From contig LNKV01000018.1 of the NCBI GenBank assembly GCA_001465935.1, positions 580,542-644,541 of the forward strand: a stretch of 64,000 nucleotides of DNA. Reading direction: 5' to 3'. How positions within the stretch are numbered: the stretch's first letter is position 1; every line of letters begins with the position of its first letter. The DNA comes from Clarireedia homoeocarpa. Lineage: Eukaryota; Ascomycota; Leotiomycetes; Helotiales; Rutstroemiaceae. Below the pieces are notes generated by a model. It had not been told where the DNA came from. It saw only the letters and a list, made by a program, of their open reading frames with translations, and ran no database searches. Position numbers and translations under genes: made by a program. Positions 34,475 to 45,339 of the stretch are shown in pieces.

Positions 34475-35499
34475 AGGAGCGTTTCACGTGATGTAGGCCT
34501 TTTCAGGTGCCCGGCAGTTGCCCGCCACTTAAGACGAAACGCCAAATGACGATACGAAGCCTCCTTCATTTATTTCAACGAGGGAAAAAGCAAGTCGGGA
34601 ATACGAGGCGGTTAGTTGCTCAAAACGAAACAACAATAGCCCCCCTTATTTCAACGACATTATTCTGTCTCGCGATTCGCTTTCCCTCTTTCATGCTGGT
34701 GCGAAGTTGGGTGACATGCAACAACCATTCCTTCTCCGTACTAGCAGAAACGATGTGGTCCCAGAGAAAGGCCCTCAAATATGGATCTCAGCCCTAGCAA
34801 GACATGGCCGAGTGGAGTGATGGAAACGATCATGGTATGCATGATAGTCTCCCCAACGCTTGATTGCTTCCGCCATGAGGAGACTTTCAGCCCGGCCTTC
34901 TCAGGAGATGACCCTCGACTCATGTCCAGTACGATTTTGCAAATTGCTGACTCGCACCTGCTCTCGTAAGTCTAGGTTACCTTTACTTAAGTGAGTAGTT
35001 CCCCAAAAGATCTACGGAGTATATGTTAGCAAGGAGGCAAGAGATATTGCATACGCTTTACAACTGGATCAAATTGAGTGCTGGTAAGACTATTTATTGC
35101 ATGGCTGAATGATCACCACCCACCTACTATTGCTAGGAAAACATCTCAGACGTTAGAGGATATGTTCGGGTCGAGAATACTGATGCCGACTCCTTCGGCG
35201 CAGTTTCTAGAGTTTGTAGAACATAGAGACTAGATTGAAGGAAACTGAGAAAAGCAATAAACAACAACAAGTAGACAGTCGTTAACAAAAAAAAAAAAAA
35301 AACGGAAAGAAGTGACGAACCTCAATTCCAAACGGCACGGCAGAACCCATTCGCTTCAACCTTCCCCATCCCATCACAACGCACGCAATCCCGCGTGTAA
35401 CATCCCATCCCACCCCACCAACCTCCCTCCCTCTATCCATCCATACAACTCTCAACCGCGGTTTGAAAAACCGCCAATTGACCCATTCCATCCCATCAG

Positions 35500-35578
35500 T
35501 CACCCCATCCCATCCCATCCCATCAGTCATCCCATCAACTCACCCCATCCCATCCCATCCCATCAGTCATCCCATCAA
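35500..35578. repeat. CATCCCATCAGT-type array in the peroxiredoxin promoter
   Basis: CATCC pentamers interspersed with CATCAGTCATCCCATCAAC; the block from about 35506 is repeated almost exactly from about 35548. It lies directly upstream of the start codon, so it is probably leader sequence. Confidence 0.75.
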
Positions 35579-35600
35579 CCCAAACCAAAGAAAAGACAAA

Positions 35601-36549
35601 ATGTCCTCCCTCTTCACCCCCCGCATCCGCCTCCTCTCCACCCTCCGCCCCTCCCTCTCCTTCTCCCGCACCTTCACCACCACCAGCCCCTCCCTAATCA
35701 AAGTCGGCGACCGCGTCCCCTCCCTCTCCGTTCTCGTCGAAAACTCCCCCGCCAACAAGGTGAACCTCGGTGAGCTTACAAAGGGCAAGGCTTTGATCAT
35801 TGGGGTTCCTGCTGCTTTTAGTATGTTCCCCCCCCCCCCCTCCTCCTCCTCAAAAAAGAACAACTAGTGATAATAACAACTTATCCAGGTCCATCATGCT
35901 CCGAATCGCATATCCCAGGCTACATCAAGCATCCCAAGTTAAAAGAAGCAGGCGACGTATTCGTTGTTGCGGTTAATGATCCTTTCGTGTAAGTTATTTT
36001 GCATCAATCATCCCGCTCAACTGCGAGAAACCACCTCTAATATTCTCTACTCTACAATAGTACAAAAGCATGGGGAGCTACACTCGATCCATCTGGTAGC
36101 TCCGGGGTACGTTACTCCACCCCACCCGCTCTTCCTATTTCTCCCCTCATCACCAACCCCTCCCCTCATCACCAACCCCTCCCCTCCCCTCCCAATCCAA
36201 CACCACCACCCCATCACATCCCACCCACCCACCTAACTCCCTTCCTCCTTCCACCTCTAGATCCGATTCCTCGGCGATCCCACCGCTGAGTTCACCTCCG
36301 CCGTCGATCTCGCCTTCGACGGGAAAGCCATCTTCGGGGGTCCGCGCAGTAAACGCTACGCCATGCAGATCGAGGACGGAAAAGTGAAGGCCCTCCACGT
36401 TGAACCTGACAATACCGGCCTTGATGGTTAGTTTCTTTCTTCTTTATCCTTACCCTTTACGCTTACATCCTATGTATGATCTCTGTGAATGCCACTATGG
36501 TACTAACAAATAGGTAATAGTGAGCGCTGCTGAGAAGGTCTTGGGTTAG
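35601..36549 (+). CDS. Mitochondrial Prx5-type peroxiredoxin
   Basis: Five exons (35601-35820, 35889-35988, 36061-36106, 36261-36426, 36521-36549) give 186 aa. The first 30 residues (Arg/Ser/Thr-rich, RTFTTTS) look like a mitochondrial presequence. Then IKVGDRVPSLSV, KALIIGVPAAFSPSCSESHI with the peroxidatic Cys77, DVFVVAVNDPFVTKAWG, and IRFLGDPTAEFT, the order of Prx5/AhpC-TSA enzymes that reduce hydrogen peroxide and organic peroxides. Ser and Pro replace the common TPG before the Cys. Exons 3 (46 nt) and 5 (29 nt) are tiny; exon 5 restores DVSAAEKVLG after the last intron. Intron 3 is CT-rich and contains a doubled CCCCTCATCACCAAC unit. Only exon 1 shows as an open frame. Confidence 0.88.
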
Positions 36550-36687
36550 AGGTGCAATATGGATGAATGGTACTGGAAAGGTATATGGATGGATAGAGGT
36601 ATTCTTAGCACGTTCAGACGGTATTTCGCTAGCTTGTGAGAATTAAATAAGCACTTAGTTAAGTGCATTAAAATTTTGTATTTTCAA

Positions 36688-36693
36688 AATAAA
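36688..36693 (+). terminator. AATAAA poly(A) signal downstream of the peroxiredoxin gene
   Basis: AATAAA 139 bp after the stop codon and 46 bp before a 44-base A run. Confidence 0.4.
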
Positions 36694-36737
36694 ACTCCTC
36701 GCATGCTCATGATGCCATGTATGTAATGCCTAATGAT

Positions 36738-36739
<2 letters not shown>

Positions 36740-36783
<44 letters not shown>
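36740..36783. repeat. Uninterrupted run of 44 A
   Basis: Single-base tract of 44 adenines on the plus strand, downstream of the peroxiredoxin gene. It may be a mononucleotide microsatellite; see findings. Confidence 0.9.
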
Positions 36784-36786
<3 letters not shown>

Positions 36787-37270
36787 AGCATCTATCCATC
36801 AAATAACGGATGCCATAAAACACTACAAGCAATTCTCCCAAAAATCGCCTAGAACCGAACCAGCTGGCCCAAAACAAACAAACAGATACAAGCCGCAGAG
36901 TGGTATCTCAAATACACCTAATTGCACCAAAAGACGAAAACCTTTTTCTTTCCCATCAAAACACAAACTCCTCATTGCCTTATGCTCGCTTGTTCAAATC
37001 AGACAAAAATCCTTTCTTAATAGAAAGAACGCCATTTGAAACCATGTATAAGACAACCCAAAACCAACACCCAAACCATGCTATAATATTACACTTATGT
37101 GAATAAGCATAAATAAATCCTACCCATCCGTCCATCCATCCATCCATCCATCCATCCAAAATACCCATTCCAACCTCTTGTTGAAGCCCGTTTCAAAGCT
37201 CACTTTGAGGACGGACATCTGCCCTCGTCCAACAGACCATAAAGTGCCCCAAGCTTTGAATGTACTTTAT

Positions 37271-40173
37271 TCAGCCACCAGCAATTGATGCAGTACTTCC
37301 TAGTTCAACCATTCTATCGCTCGCTTCGCGGTCGAAATCTTCCTCACGAGCGGCGATGGCGATAGGATCACACTTGCGTGCGTATGCAAGCATATCAATG
37401 CTGCTATTGTCGTCGTCGATATCCATTCCGTTCTCTTGGGCTCCACTAGAAGAAACTTGCACATCATTGTCCGATGGAATGTTTGGAGACCTCTCGACAG
37501 CTTCGTTTCGTAAATGAGAAATGCCGGATGAGAGGGAGCTGCCGAACTCATCTTCTGTGCTCGACTCTTCCGGGAAGTAACATGGTTCCGGTAATGCCGA
37601 GGGCTCAAGATGGATGAGTTCTTCGGAAATTTGTTCCGTTCTAATGAGATCATAGGGTAAGCTCGAAGTAGCTAGCGGATCGCCAGCTTTCAAAAGAGCC
37701 ATCCTCTCCGACAGTCGATCCACATGTTGTGAGTCAGTACCCTGGAAGATATCCAAGGATGACTTCGGAATAATATGTAAAAATTTCTTCGGCTTTGATG
37801 GCGTCGAGAAAGGGGATATTTTTGGTTTCTCGCTGTTGCTGACTTTGGTCCACCGTGTGTGGACTTTGTAAACAAAGTGGTCGGCAGGATATGTTCCTCC
37901 AATTCCTTGAGCATCGAGATCACATAGAGGGGGTGTTGCTGCTTGGCTCTCACTGTTCATGTCGGTTACAAAATCAAAATCTGCATCGCCGGATAAGAGC
38001 TCAGGAGTAGAGGGCCTCGATTCAGGAGTTTCAAACAAGTCTACTCCCTTGGAGTAGTCCTTGAATGGTCTGAATGGTAGCAAGGAACCAGATGGAGTCC
38101 TCTCCCGTAGACCCATCCTTTGAGGTGGACAGCCCAGTGCGTTTCTGGTATGGATGCTATAACCGTCCTTATCAACACCGCTTACATGCGCTGGAACAGC
38201 AATGCTTCCGGAGTCACCTGAAAGATCGCTAAAGAATTTAGCACCAGTATAAAACACCATCGGGCCGTCATCGCGAGGACTGCCCCCGAACATTCGATCT
38301 CGCTGTAGAGCCATCGTACGTCGCAGCCTACTTTGACTGTACAGTAGATCTGGAGATGAGCTATCATCAAACGATGTATCATTCGAACTCTCCCTACGAA
38401 ACAGTGGCTTATAATGAAATGGTCCTGGTGCACTTCGTGATTCGGACAATCGTTCATACCCATTGAGAGGGGTGAATTGGCTGCCATGAGTCTTACGTCT
38501 CTTTCGTGCAGCATCATCGCTAATGTCACTATTGTCTGGCGAACGCTGATGAACGCTGCTGGTGCCACTGTCACTGCTGAGCTGGGTGCCAGTGGTACCG
38601 CCTCTCCATCGAAGTTTCTTGAGGTCCGGTGATATTTGGAGTTTCTTACTGAATTCTGCCACAGCCGATCGAATGAAATCCGGTGTTACGTTGATGATGT
38701 GTAACTGTGCCATGTTTATAAGGAGGTTCAGATATATCCAACCATCAGCGTCAGCAGCAGCATCAGCTGACTCTTCCCTTAACAATTGAGGGGCTGAGAT
38801 GCCCAGATGACGAATATAGTTAGCGTTCTCAGCGGCGACTTGGGCACGATCTGGGTCCAAGTCCAAAGGTCTTGTGGGCCTTTGTTCGGGCGAAGGAGAG
38901 CCAGCAAGACTATCAGGAGAAGAGTTCGAAGGGTCGGGCACCGCCGATCCGACATGCGAATTGTTGCGCATGATTTCTGGTCGTTGTCTGTCAAGTTCCA
39001 TATCATACAATCCAATATGAGCTTCACGAACACCCTCTGGTTGCTGGTTCCGATCTCCAGAATGGCCAAATTTTGACGCAGATTTAGAGACCTCCTGTTG
39101 CTGAAGGGTGTGGCTATTCTCACCAACCATCGCGCTACTCTTACCCGTAAAGAGTTGTTCCAGACGCCTGACGACTAATTTCTTTTTCTGAGTATTTGTC
39201 ATGTGCCTCGAGTTACTGACCCGGAGACCTTCGGGAATATCACGGAGAAAGTCTTGCATTTTCTCATGTTTTGCGTCCTGCATCTGGCCACTTTGAGCCC
39301 CTTCCACGCCTGTAGCACCACTCGAGGGCCCGGATGTTGCCATCGATGCATAAGCAGAATCAGTGGGTCGAGAATTGGACGTTGAGGAGACGGAATTATT
39401 TTTGGATCCCTTGCTCAATAAGGGATGAGATTTCTGACGGTTATTGGACGCATTCCGGATGCTGATATCTCCTGATGAGGTATCAATAGTAGCACTGAAT
39501 GACCGTAGAAGTTCCTCTAGTTCTCTTCGTTTGCGCGATGAAAGGCCATGGACCTTAATCTCGAAAAGCCTCTCGTTGTTCAAGTGCGCCGCAGACGGAC
39601 TTTCATACTTCCTCAACCTTTCTCTCAATCGTTTATTCTCGATAGTCAAGTCATCGATAACACCTCGAAAGTCGTCAGAGTTGCTATCATTACCAGATGG
39701 ATCTCGATAGAATGTAGGATACCCGCGGGTCTTAGTGCGATGAATCCGCAGGTCGCTAGAATCTGACGTATCATTTGAACTGTGTTGAAGAAAATACGGC
39801 GGTTCATCTAAATTATACACCAGTCAGTATCAGAAGAACAATTAGATATACTCTCTTTTGGAAAATACTCACTGTTGTCCTTCAACATGTCATTTCCGGT
39901 GGCAGACGGACGTTTGTTCGACCGATCGAACCATTTCTCCACATTCATACCCCCGGAAGATTCACCCGAGTTATTGCTTTCTTCCGTTATTTGCTTTTCA
40001 AGAGGTGAAAAAGAAGGAGCATCTTCCGTAGCTTCTGTACCGACAACTGTTAAGGAACTTTGATCTGGATGGTTTGGGGCCGGAGAATTGTGTTTCAGGG
40101 ATAGGGATAAATGCGCAGGAGGTCTTCGAGGGTGAGCAGCCACATTAGGTGCTGGAGTGGGCTTGTAATCCAT
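37271..40173 (-). CDS. frq: Circadian clock protein FREQUENCY
   Basis: Two exons (40173-39873, 39807-37271) with a 65-bp intron (GTGAGT..TTTAG) give 945 aa. FRQ hallmarks: the coiled coil DDLTIENKRLRERLRKYE with HGLSSRKRRELEELLRSF (about 150-206), needed in Neurospora for FRQ dimerisation; FLRDIPEGLR (about 287-296); KKKLVVRRLEQLFTGK; the block QRPTRPLDLDPDRAQ (about 409-423); NYIRHLGISAPQLL; and an aromatic WIYLNLLINMAQLHIINVTP region. A KRRK nuclear signal and Ser/Asp/Glu-rich PEST-like stretches occupy the second half. FRQ binds FRH and casein kinase 1 and inhibits the White Collar complex, closing the clock loop. The first true ATG gives MDYKPTPAP; the frame is open further back only to a TAA at 40207. 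Alternative splicing of the 5' part is known in Neurospora frq and cannot be judged here. Confidence 0.93.
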
Positions 40174-40308
40174 AGTGGCTGAATTGATACGAGACAAATG
40201 TGTTTGTTAAATATGAGAGTGTAGAGCATCCATTGTCATGTCAGAGGTAATGGATGGAGCGTATTCGCGCTTCGCACTTCGCCCACGATATGGATGTTTG
40301 TTTAAGGG

Positions 40309-40317
40309 GATACGATC
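40309..40317. promoter_or_regulatory. Candidate White Collar (light-response) motif near frq
   Basis: GATACGATC combines GATNC and CGATN, the paired half-sites described for Neurospora light-response elements, here overlapping by one base. Another GATC follows at 40326. It lies 136 bp upstream of the frq start codon. Motif match by eye only. Confidence 0.3.
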
Positions 40318-40780
40318 AAAGGGGGGATCAAGTCGGTCCAAATAGGAATCGGATAGTTGCGTCGATAGGAAGTTTCTGAGCGTGTGACCGACTGATTGAG
40401 GGGTCGGATTTGGACGATTAGTGGGTATGTGGTAAAGACGATGGTGGCAAAAGTGAGGTCGCTCGAAGCCAAGGGACAAATACTCGTCGTCGTCTGCGTC
40501 GTCTTCGTCGTGTCCGCCGTCGTCGTCGTATTTGTTAAAAGCGAAGCCGAAAATGGTGAATAGTAAATAATCGGCCGTGGTCGCAGGAGAAATAATTGGA
40601 AAGGTCAGATAAAAAGTCAAAATATTATTTGGAGCTGGAGGTGGGGCCAGTCCCGGCCATATCAATTGACACAGGCACATTTGGCACATTTTCCGAGTAG
40701 TTTGGGTGCGGCGAGCCTGGAAATTGATGCTTTAGATGGCTTCGATCTGCTCGACATTTCTTGATGGTGTGGAGATCTGA

Positions 40781-40796
40781 GATTCTACAGACGATC
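40781..40796. promoter_or_regulatory. Candidate distal light-response element of frq
   Basis: GATTC, six bases, then CGATC fits GATNC-N-CGATN. More GATC sites cluster nearby (40744 and 40774). About 610 bp upstream of the frq start. Confidence 0.3.
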
Positions 40797-41867
40797 TAGC
40801 TCTCATCGGCTGCCCAGATTTCATTGGTCACGCTAGGCCCGGATTAGACCCCACTTCGACTCAGGGTGCGGCCCCACATGTGGCTGATAGGAACCAATCA
40901 CAGCGTTGAAAATGGGACTTCCTTGTGGCTGGCAACTGGAAACCCTTCTTTTTGGGGGAAAAAGCAGAGGAAGCATAGGGCCAACGCGCCGGCCAGACTT
41001 TGAAATGGCAAGTGAAGCTCCCGTGCCACCGTACCAAAGTCCCAAAGTGCCAAAGTGCCAAAGTCCCAAGGCAGTGAACTGACCTGCTGGATCCTCGCGA
41101 GGATCTTGGGGTGCAGTGTAGCGCGGTCCCGATGTTGAGGTACGAGCGGACGGTAGGGGCGTGGGTCGGTCCATCCATCCTTCCATCCATCCTTCCATCC
41201 ATCCTCCCCCCACGATGCCTCTTTGCGAAGGATTGCTCACAAGACGACAACATCGTACAGGTATCAGGCCCCCTGGGCAGCCATACATCCCTCCCAAGAT
41301 TCCATCCGGTTCTTTCTTCCATGAGTTTCTTTCGCGCGGGCCATATTCCTAACTTTCGAAGCCAATTATGTCATATCAGTCGACAGGCTTGGCAGACTGG
41401 ACTGGCAGACGGGCAGACTGGAGACTGGCAGACTGGCAGCCTGACACATGAGAAATTCAGGGTCCTGCTTGGAGGGCTGCAGGGATCGCGCATGGAGCCG
41501 TGCGTTGGATGTAGGGTCTGGGACTGTACAAGTAAGGGTGCAGAGAGGGTCAGCTCGAGAGGGGCCGGGCGGGCACGATCCGAAAATGCGTTTTTCCGGC
41601 CGGTGGATAACAGAAACCCTGGACCACGGCCGGAGAAAGGACGAAGTGCGAAAGTATATTGTGCTAGTACGGACTGTATTCTTGCCCTCTGGAATCGAGA
41701 CTTTCAGTCGATCATCGGAGAAGTGGCTGATGGAAGCTATATACAAGTACCTTCATATCTCAAACATCCTTGGCCATCGTGGAGGGCCAATAAAGTCAAA
41801 TGCAAAGTTCGAATGCAAAGTACAAAGTTCAAATGCAAAGCACAAAGTTCTGTCTTGTTCTGTCTTG

Positions 41868-41902
41868 CTGCGTCTTCCTGCGTCTTCCTGCGTCTTCCTG
41901 CG
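41868..41902. repeat. TGCGTCTTCC tandem repeat
   Basis: About 3.5 copies of a 10-bp unit, preceded by two TTCTGTCTTG-like copies. Confidence 0.8.
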
Positions 41903-41995
41903 GCTCATGCACGACAACTTGAGTAGCGACCGAGGGTGGCAAACCCTCCCCTCCTTGATTGTGCAGATCACAGTCGCAGCCATAGCCGCCACAAG

Positions 41996-42051
41996 CTACT
42001 CACCTACTCACCTACTCACCTACTCACCTACTCACCTACTCACCTACTCAC
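41996..42051. repeat. CTACTCAC tandem array, seven copies
   Basis: Seven perfect consecutive copies of the 8-bp unit. Confidence 0.95.
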
Positions 42052-43140
42052 CTATCGTTACTAAGTAGCTGTTTTACGGACCCCTAACATCAACTCAACC
42101 ACCCAATTCGGAAGGAAAGATCCCCAGGGACCTACTACATAGTATGTACAAGTACTTATAAACAGGAACCTACCGGGTATGGTATACTAAATTACCAATA
42201 CCACCCAATCAAGTCCGGAAGCGGTGAAAAGTCTCGTCGGACTGTTTACGCATTCGATGACACCCCTCACGGACACGGACATACTCGTATCCCTTCCAAG
42301 AACGTGAGAGTTCACTCAAAGTGCTTTGTAAAGATATACTACCTTCCATATTAGCATCATACGCACAACTGAACTCAAAAACATGTTAAACATGTTAAAC
42401 GTCTCTGCATTTCAAACTGTGTCACGCATTAGGCCAACTTTAATCGGTCGAGCGGACGACGTCGAGAATATCGGGTGCTGCGGCAGTCCAGTTTCTTGCA
42501 TATCGACACGTATCGTGACGAAAAATAGAACCATGGAGGATCCAATGACCAAGCTCGGTTTATTGGAATTAGTCATTGCCCGCTACTACAAAGTACCTCC
42601 GTAGCTAGCTACCTACTGCTTACTGCTTACTGCTTACCGCCTTGATCAGATAAGTACTCTGCCTGCTCTTACAGTAACTGTATTCATTGTCATCGACGAT
42701 GAGAAACGTCAGTCATCGATTCTCGTGATCATGAGCCGACTTTTTGTGCTCAGAACCCCAACCTTTTCTGAAATGACATTCGAGATAAGGTTCACTTATA
42801 CGGCTCCGAGGTCTAAGGGTCTAAAGGCCCGAAACGTACTCAAGCCCTCACCAGCCTGTCACCGGTAGAATAATGTCGAGATGGAGGTATCCGAGCAATA
42901 AGCTTGAATGAAAAATGCTTTAGACCTTGGGACCATTCTTCCGAGTGCGCACTTCCTCACAACCCGGAATCTCTTACGACCACAACTCCATAACGAAAAA
43001 CAACCAGCTCTCTGCGATACCCCTTCCAGACCTACTTCTGGCCCCCCCCTCGAAATGACATCGATGATTGACCCGTCTCCATCACAAGCCGCCTTGTTCT
43101 CCCACATCACCCTGCACCTGCTTAAAACCACCAGCAGAAG

Positions 43141-43698
43141 CTACGCGGTGCCAAGAGATTCTCCCTCTAAGCTCTTCTCCATCTTCACAATCTCCAGGAC
43201 CAGACCATCATCCAACTGCGCGTCAGATCTTCCAAAGGCTCGATAGCCCATCTTTTCATAAAAGGCGACCCCACTCAAAGTCGACCCGATCTCAGCTCTC
43301 TTGAATCCAGCCTCCATCGCCGCGCTTTCACAAGCTCTAATAATCATGCCGGCAATACCCTTTCTCGCCCAATTAGGATGCACAAAAAAGGCACGAATCC
43401 TTGCACCATCTACTTCGGGATCGAGCAACTTTGAATCTCGTGTTGCAAATTGGTCTCCTCCATATAACGTGGATCGGAAAGAAATACCTCCGCTTGCAAC
43501 GATTGAATCTTCGGAGGTCACCACAAAATAATTCCCATCTTTAATCAGCTGAGTGTCCACGCCATAGACGGATTTGAGTGCACCGGCTATTTGCGCTTGG
43601 GTGTAATGCTCGGCTTGTAAGCCACGAACCGACGCATCGATGAGTGGATGAAGTTCTGGAATATCGTCCAATGTTGCTTTGCGAAGCTTGAGCTCCAT
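43141..43698 (-). CDS. GNAT-family N-acetyltransferase
   Basis: Intronless, 185 aa from the ATG giving MELKLRKATLDDIPELHPLI. GNAT motifs: RKATLDDIPELHPLIDASVR at the N-terminus, NYFVVTSEDSIVASGGISFR in the beta2-beta3 region, GARIRAFFVHPNWARKGIAG as motif A (R/Q-x-x-G-x-G/A acetyl-CoA loop, here ARKGIA), then AAMEAGFKRAEIGSTL and GVAFYEKMGYRAFGRSD as motif B. The substrate cannot be told from sequence; the closest general type is the small single-domain acetyltransferases acting on small molecules or proteins. Twenty-five in-frame codons precede the chosen start without GNAT similarity. It stands alone between two long gene-poor stretches. Confidence 0.85.
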   Translation of the reverse strand: MELKLRKATLDDIPELHPLIDASVRGLQAEHYTQAQIAGALKSVYGVDTQLIKDGNYFVVTSEDSIVASGGISFRSTLYGGDQFATRDSKLLDPEVDGARIRAFFVHPNWARKGIAGMIIRACESAAMEAGFKRAEIGSTLSGVAFYEKMGYRAFGRSDAQLDDGLVLEIVKMEKSLEGESLGTA

Positions 43699-45051
43699 GC
43701 TGCCCCAAATTCTTTCTTGCGAACTTCTGGATGTAGGAGTTACATGTAATTGTGCTCTTAGTCTGCATCTCATTCACGTTGAAGAATGTACCCGATTAAA
43801 TAGTTGCCTTGAAGCTGGCCTGCTCATCGGCACAAAAACCGGAGCGGTAAAACTACGGTTACTTGAGTGAATATATCCACGACTGATAACGACGATAGCA
43901 TGTCACGTGCATGTATGCATCTGTACCCAAATTTGGATGCATATCAGTTTCAAAGTATACCAATATAGAAACATCGGGGAATATTCGCACATAATGGTCA
44001 CAGTTGTTCTAGGCAACAGTTAAATACTGGTAAGCAGTTATACATTCTTGAGAATAATTGGCTATTCAGGTTAAATGCCGAGAGGTGTCGACGCGTTTGT
44101 ATCAACAACAGAGGTGGGGTTGAACGGTTGAACTAGAACCAATCAAATTGTGAAGATTCTTTTTGAACTACATACAGTACTAGACTGGACGAAGGTGGGG
44201 CTGAGTCATCGCTCTGCAAATTAGGCTGGTTTCTATTGGGGTCAAGGGCTGAACATATTTTTGTTCTCCAATGCTTCTTGTGCGCCCAATGCTTCTTGTA
44301 CGCCCTCAAACCTATGTCGACACCTTTCTGAAGTCTCTACTGGTGTCGGCGTGCAACTTGCGTTTGTGTAATGACTGGCAATCTTCAACATCGAAGTCGA
44401 CAGCCCGCTGTCTGAAAATCTAGAGTAGTATTTGGTACCTGGGGGTATTTACACCTGCTTCTAGAGGGGTTCTCGGATATGGAACTTGAATACCAAACAG
44501 TCCAGCACGCTTGGTAGACCACATCAGCTTGCGCGCTTTCTTTCTTTCTTTCTTTCTTTTCTTTCTTTTCTCCCCCCCCCCCCCCTTTCTCCACTTGGAC
44601 TCTCAAGCTGAGTCCCTCTGGGATTTTACTTCTACCAGGTTAGGGGAAACTGCGACCGCTATAGTTCAACCGATCAACAAGTAAGATGAGCCGCTTCAAC
44701 AGATGGCCTCAAAGCAACATTTATCAGCCCGCTAACCACGCCGACCACAGGTGGTTCATATCACTTCAACAACACTCAAGTGCAAGGGCTTTGTCTGGGT
44801 GAGTTCCTATGCGGTGTTGGTACTGATTTCTGCAGTCACGTAGAGCTGTTTCAATGGTTACCAAAGACGAATTCACGAAGCAACCAACAACTCGTGGACC
44901 CCCTCTGGAGGCGGCTGATTGTGCGTTGCCAGCCCTAGCTTCGAATGGCTTGCTAACTTTCGTGTCTCCTGCCGCTGTGCCTTTCTAGCCTTTTTCTTCT
45001 TTAAAAATACTAAGTATACTTTACTTCATAATTCTTGCAATTATAGAAACC
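43699..45051. other. Gene-poor region with CTTT/C microsatellite
   Basis: No accepted gene. Contains a CTTT array (44536-44570) running into a 14-base C run (44572-44585). Confidence 0.5.
44536..44585. repeat. CTTT microsatellite followed by C14
   Basis: Pyrimidine tract of CTTT units with two slipped copies, then 14 consecutive C. Confidence 0.9.
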
Positions 45052-45339
45052 ATGTCTGATTCGGCAAAACGTGTTGCAAGTTCCAAGATTGGTTGGTCGG
45101 ATGAGGATGGATCCTCCTGCTCCCACACCTTCTCTAACCTATGTCACTCGATCGTTGTGTATGGTAAGAAATGGGAGCGCTTCGCCATCTCCCAATTTTT
45201 GCCGGTAGAAAGTTGTAGAATGTTACACCTGGGCTGGAGAATTAGATGCCCGCTCACCCTCTTCTTTTCGGTCCGACATGGGTATGAACAATTTCACGTC
45301 AAGGTTTTCATTTTGGCAGGACGAGATAGATGGTTATAA
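45052..45339 (+). pseudogene. Possible relic of a Myb/SANT-like small protein gene
   Basis: An ATG-started 95-codon frame in a gene-poor area. SDSAKRVASSKIGWSDEDG and KKWERFAISQFLPVESCRML resemble the two ends of a Myb/SANT-like repeat common in small fungal proteins (W..DED, then W..FA..LPGR..ESCR), but the middle does not fit and the helix-forming part looks garbled, as after small insertions. Either a decayed copy, a wrongly read gene with an unrecognised intron, or chance. Confidence 0.25.

Larger units (their letters stand above)
33893..35600. other. 1.7-kb divergent intergenic region
   Basis: Between the expansin-like and peroxiredoxin genes. It contains a 20-bp tandem repeat (34413-34474), an A run at 35287-35302 and CATCCC arrays just before the peroxiredoxin start. 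Short open frames here have no recognisable product. Confidence 0.5.
36550..37270. other. Convergent 3' gap with long A run
   Basis: 720 bp between the peroxiredoxin and frq stop codons. It contains a poly(A) signal, a 44-base A run and a CCAT array (37120-37159). No gene seen. Confidence 0.55.
40174..43140. other. 3-kb frq upstream and repeat-rich region
   Basis: Left part is the probable frq leader and promoter, with light-element-like motifs (40309-40317, 40781-40796). The right part is crowded with short tandem repeats: CCAAAGTG (41032-41070), CCATCCTT (41172-41203), GCAGACTG (41390-41440), AATGCAAAG (41799-41848), TGCGTCTTCC (41868-41902), CTACTCAC (41996-42051). The longest open frame (41111-41926 plus) is made of these repeats. 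No gene accepted. Confidence 0.55.

Noticed and set aside
34799..34880. tRNA-like string ATGGCCGAGTGG resembling a Ser/Leu D-arm
   Set aside because: No acceptor-stem pairing, anticodon arm or GGTTCGAATCC-type B box follows at the right distance.
36550..36783. Peroxiredoxin as a retroposed gene because of the A run
   Set aside because: The gene has four well-formed introns, which a retrocopy would lack. The A run itself is kept as a finding.
41111..41926. 271-codon plus-strand open frame between frq and the acetyltransferase
   Set aside because: It runs through six different tandem repeats (ILPSILPS, QTGDWQTG, KCKVRMQSTKFKCKAQ) and has no domain. Frame openness follows from the repeats.
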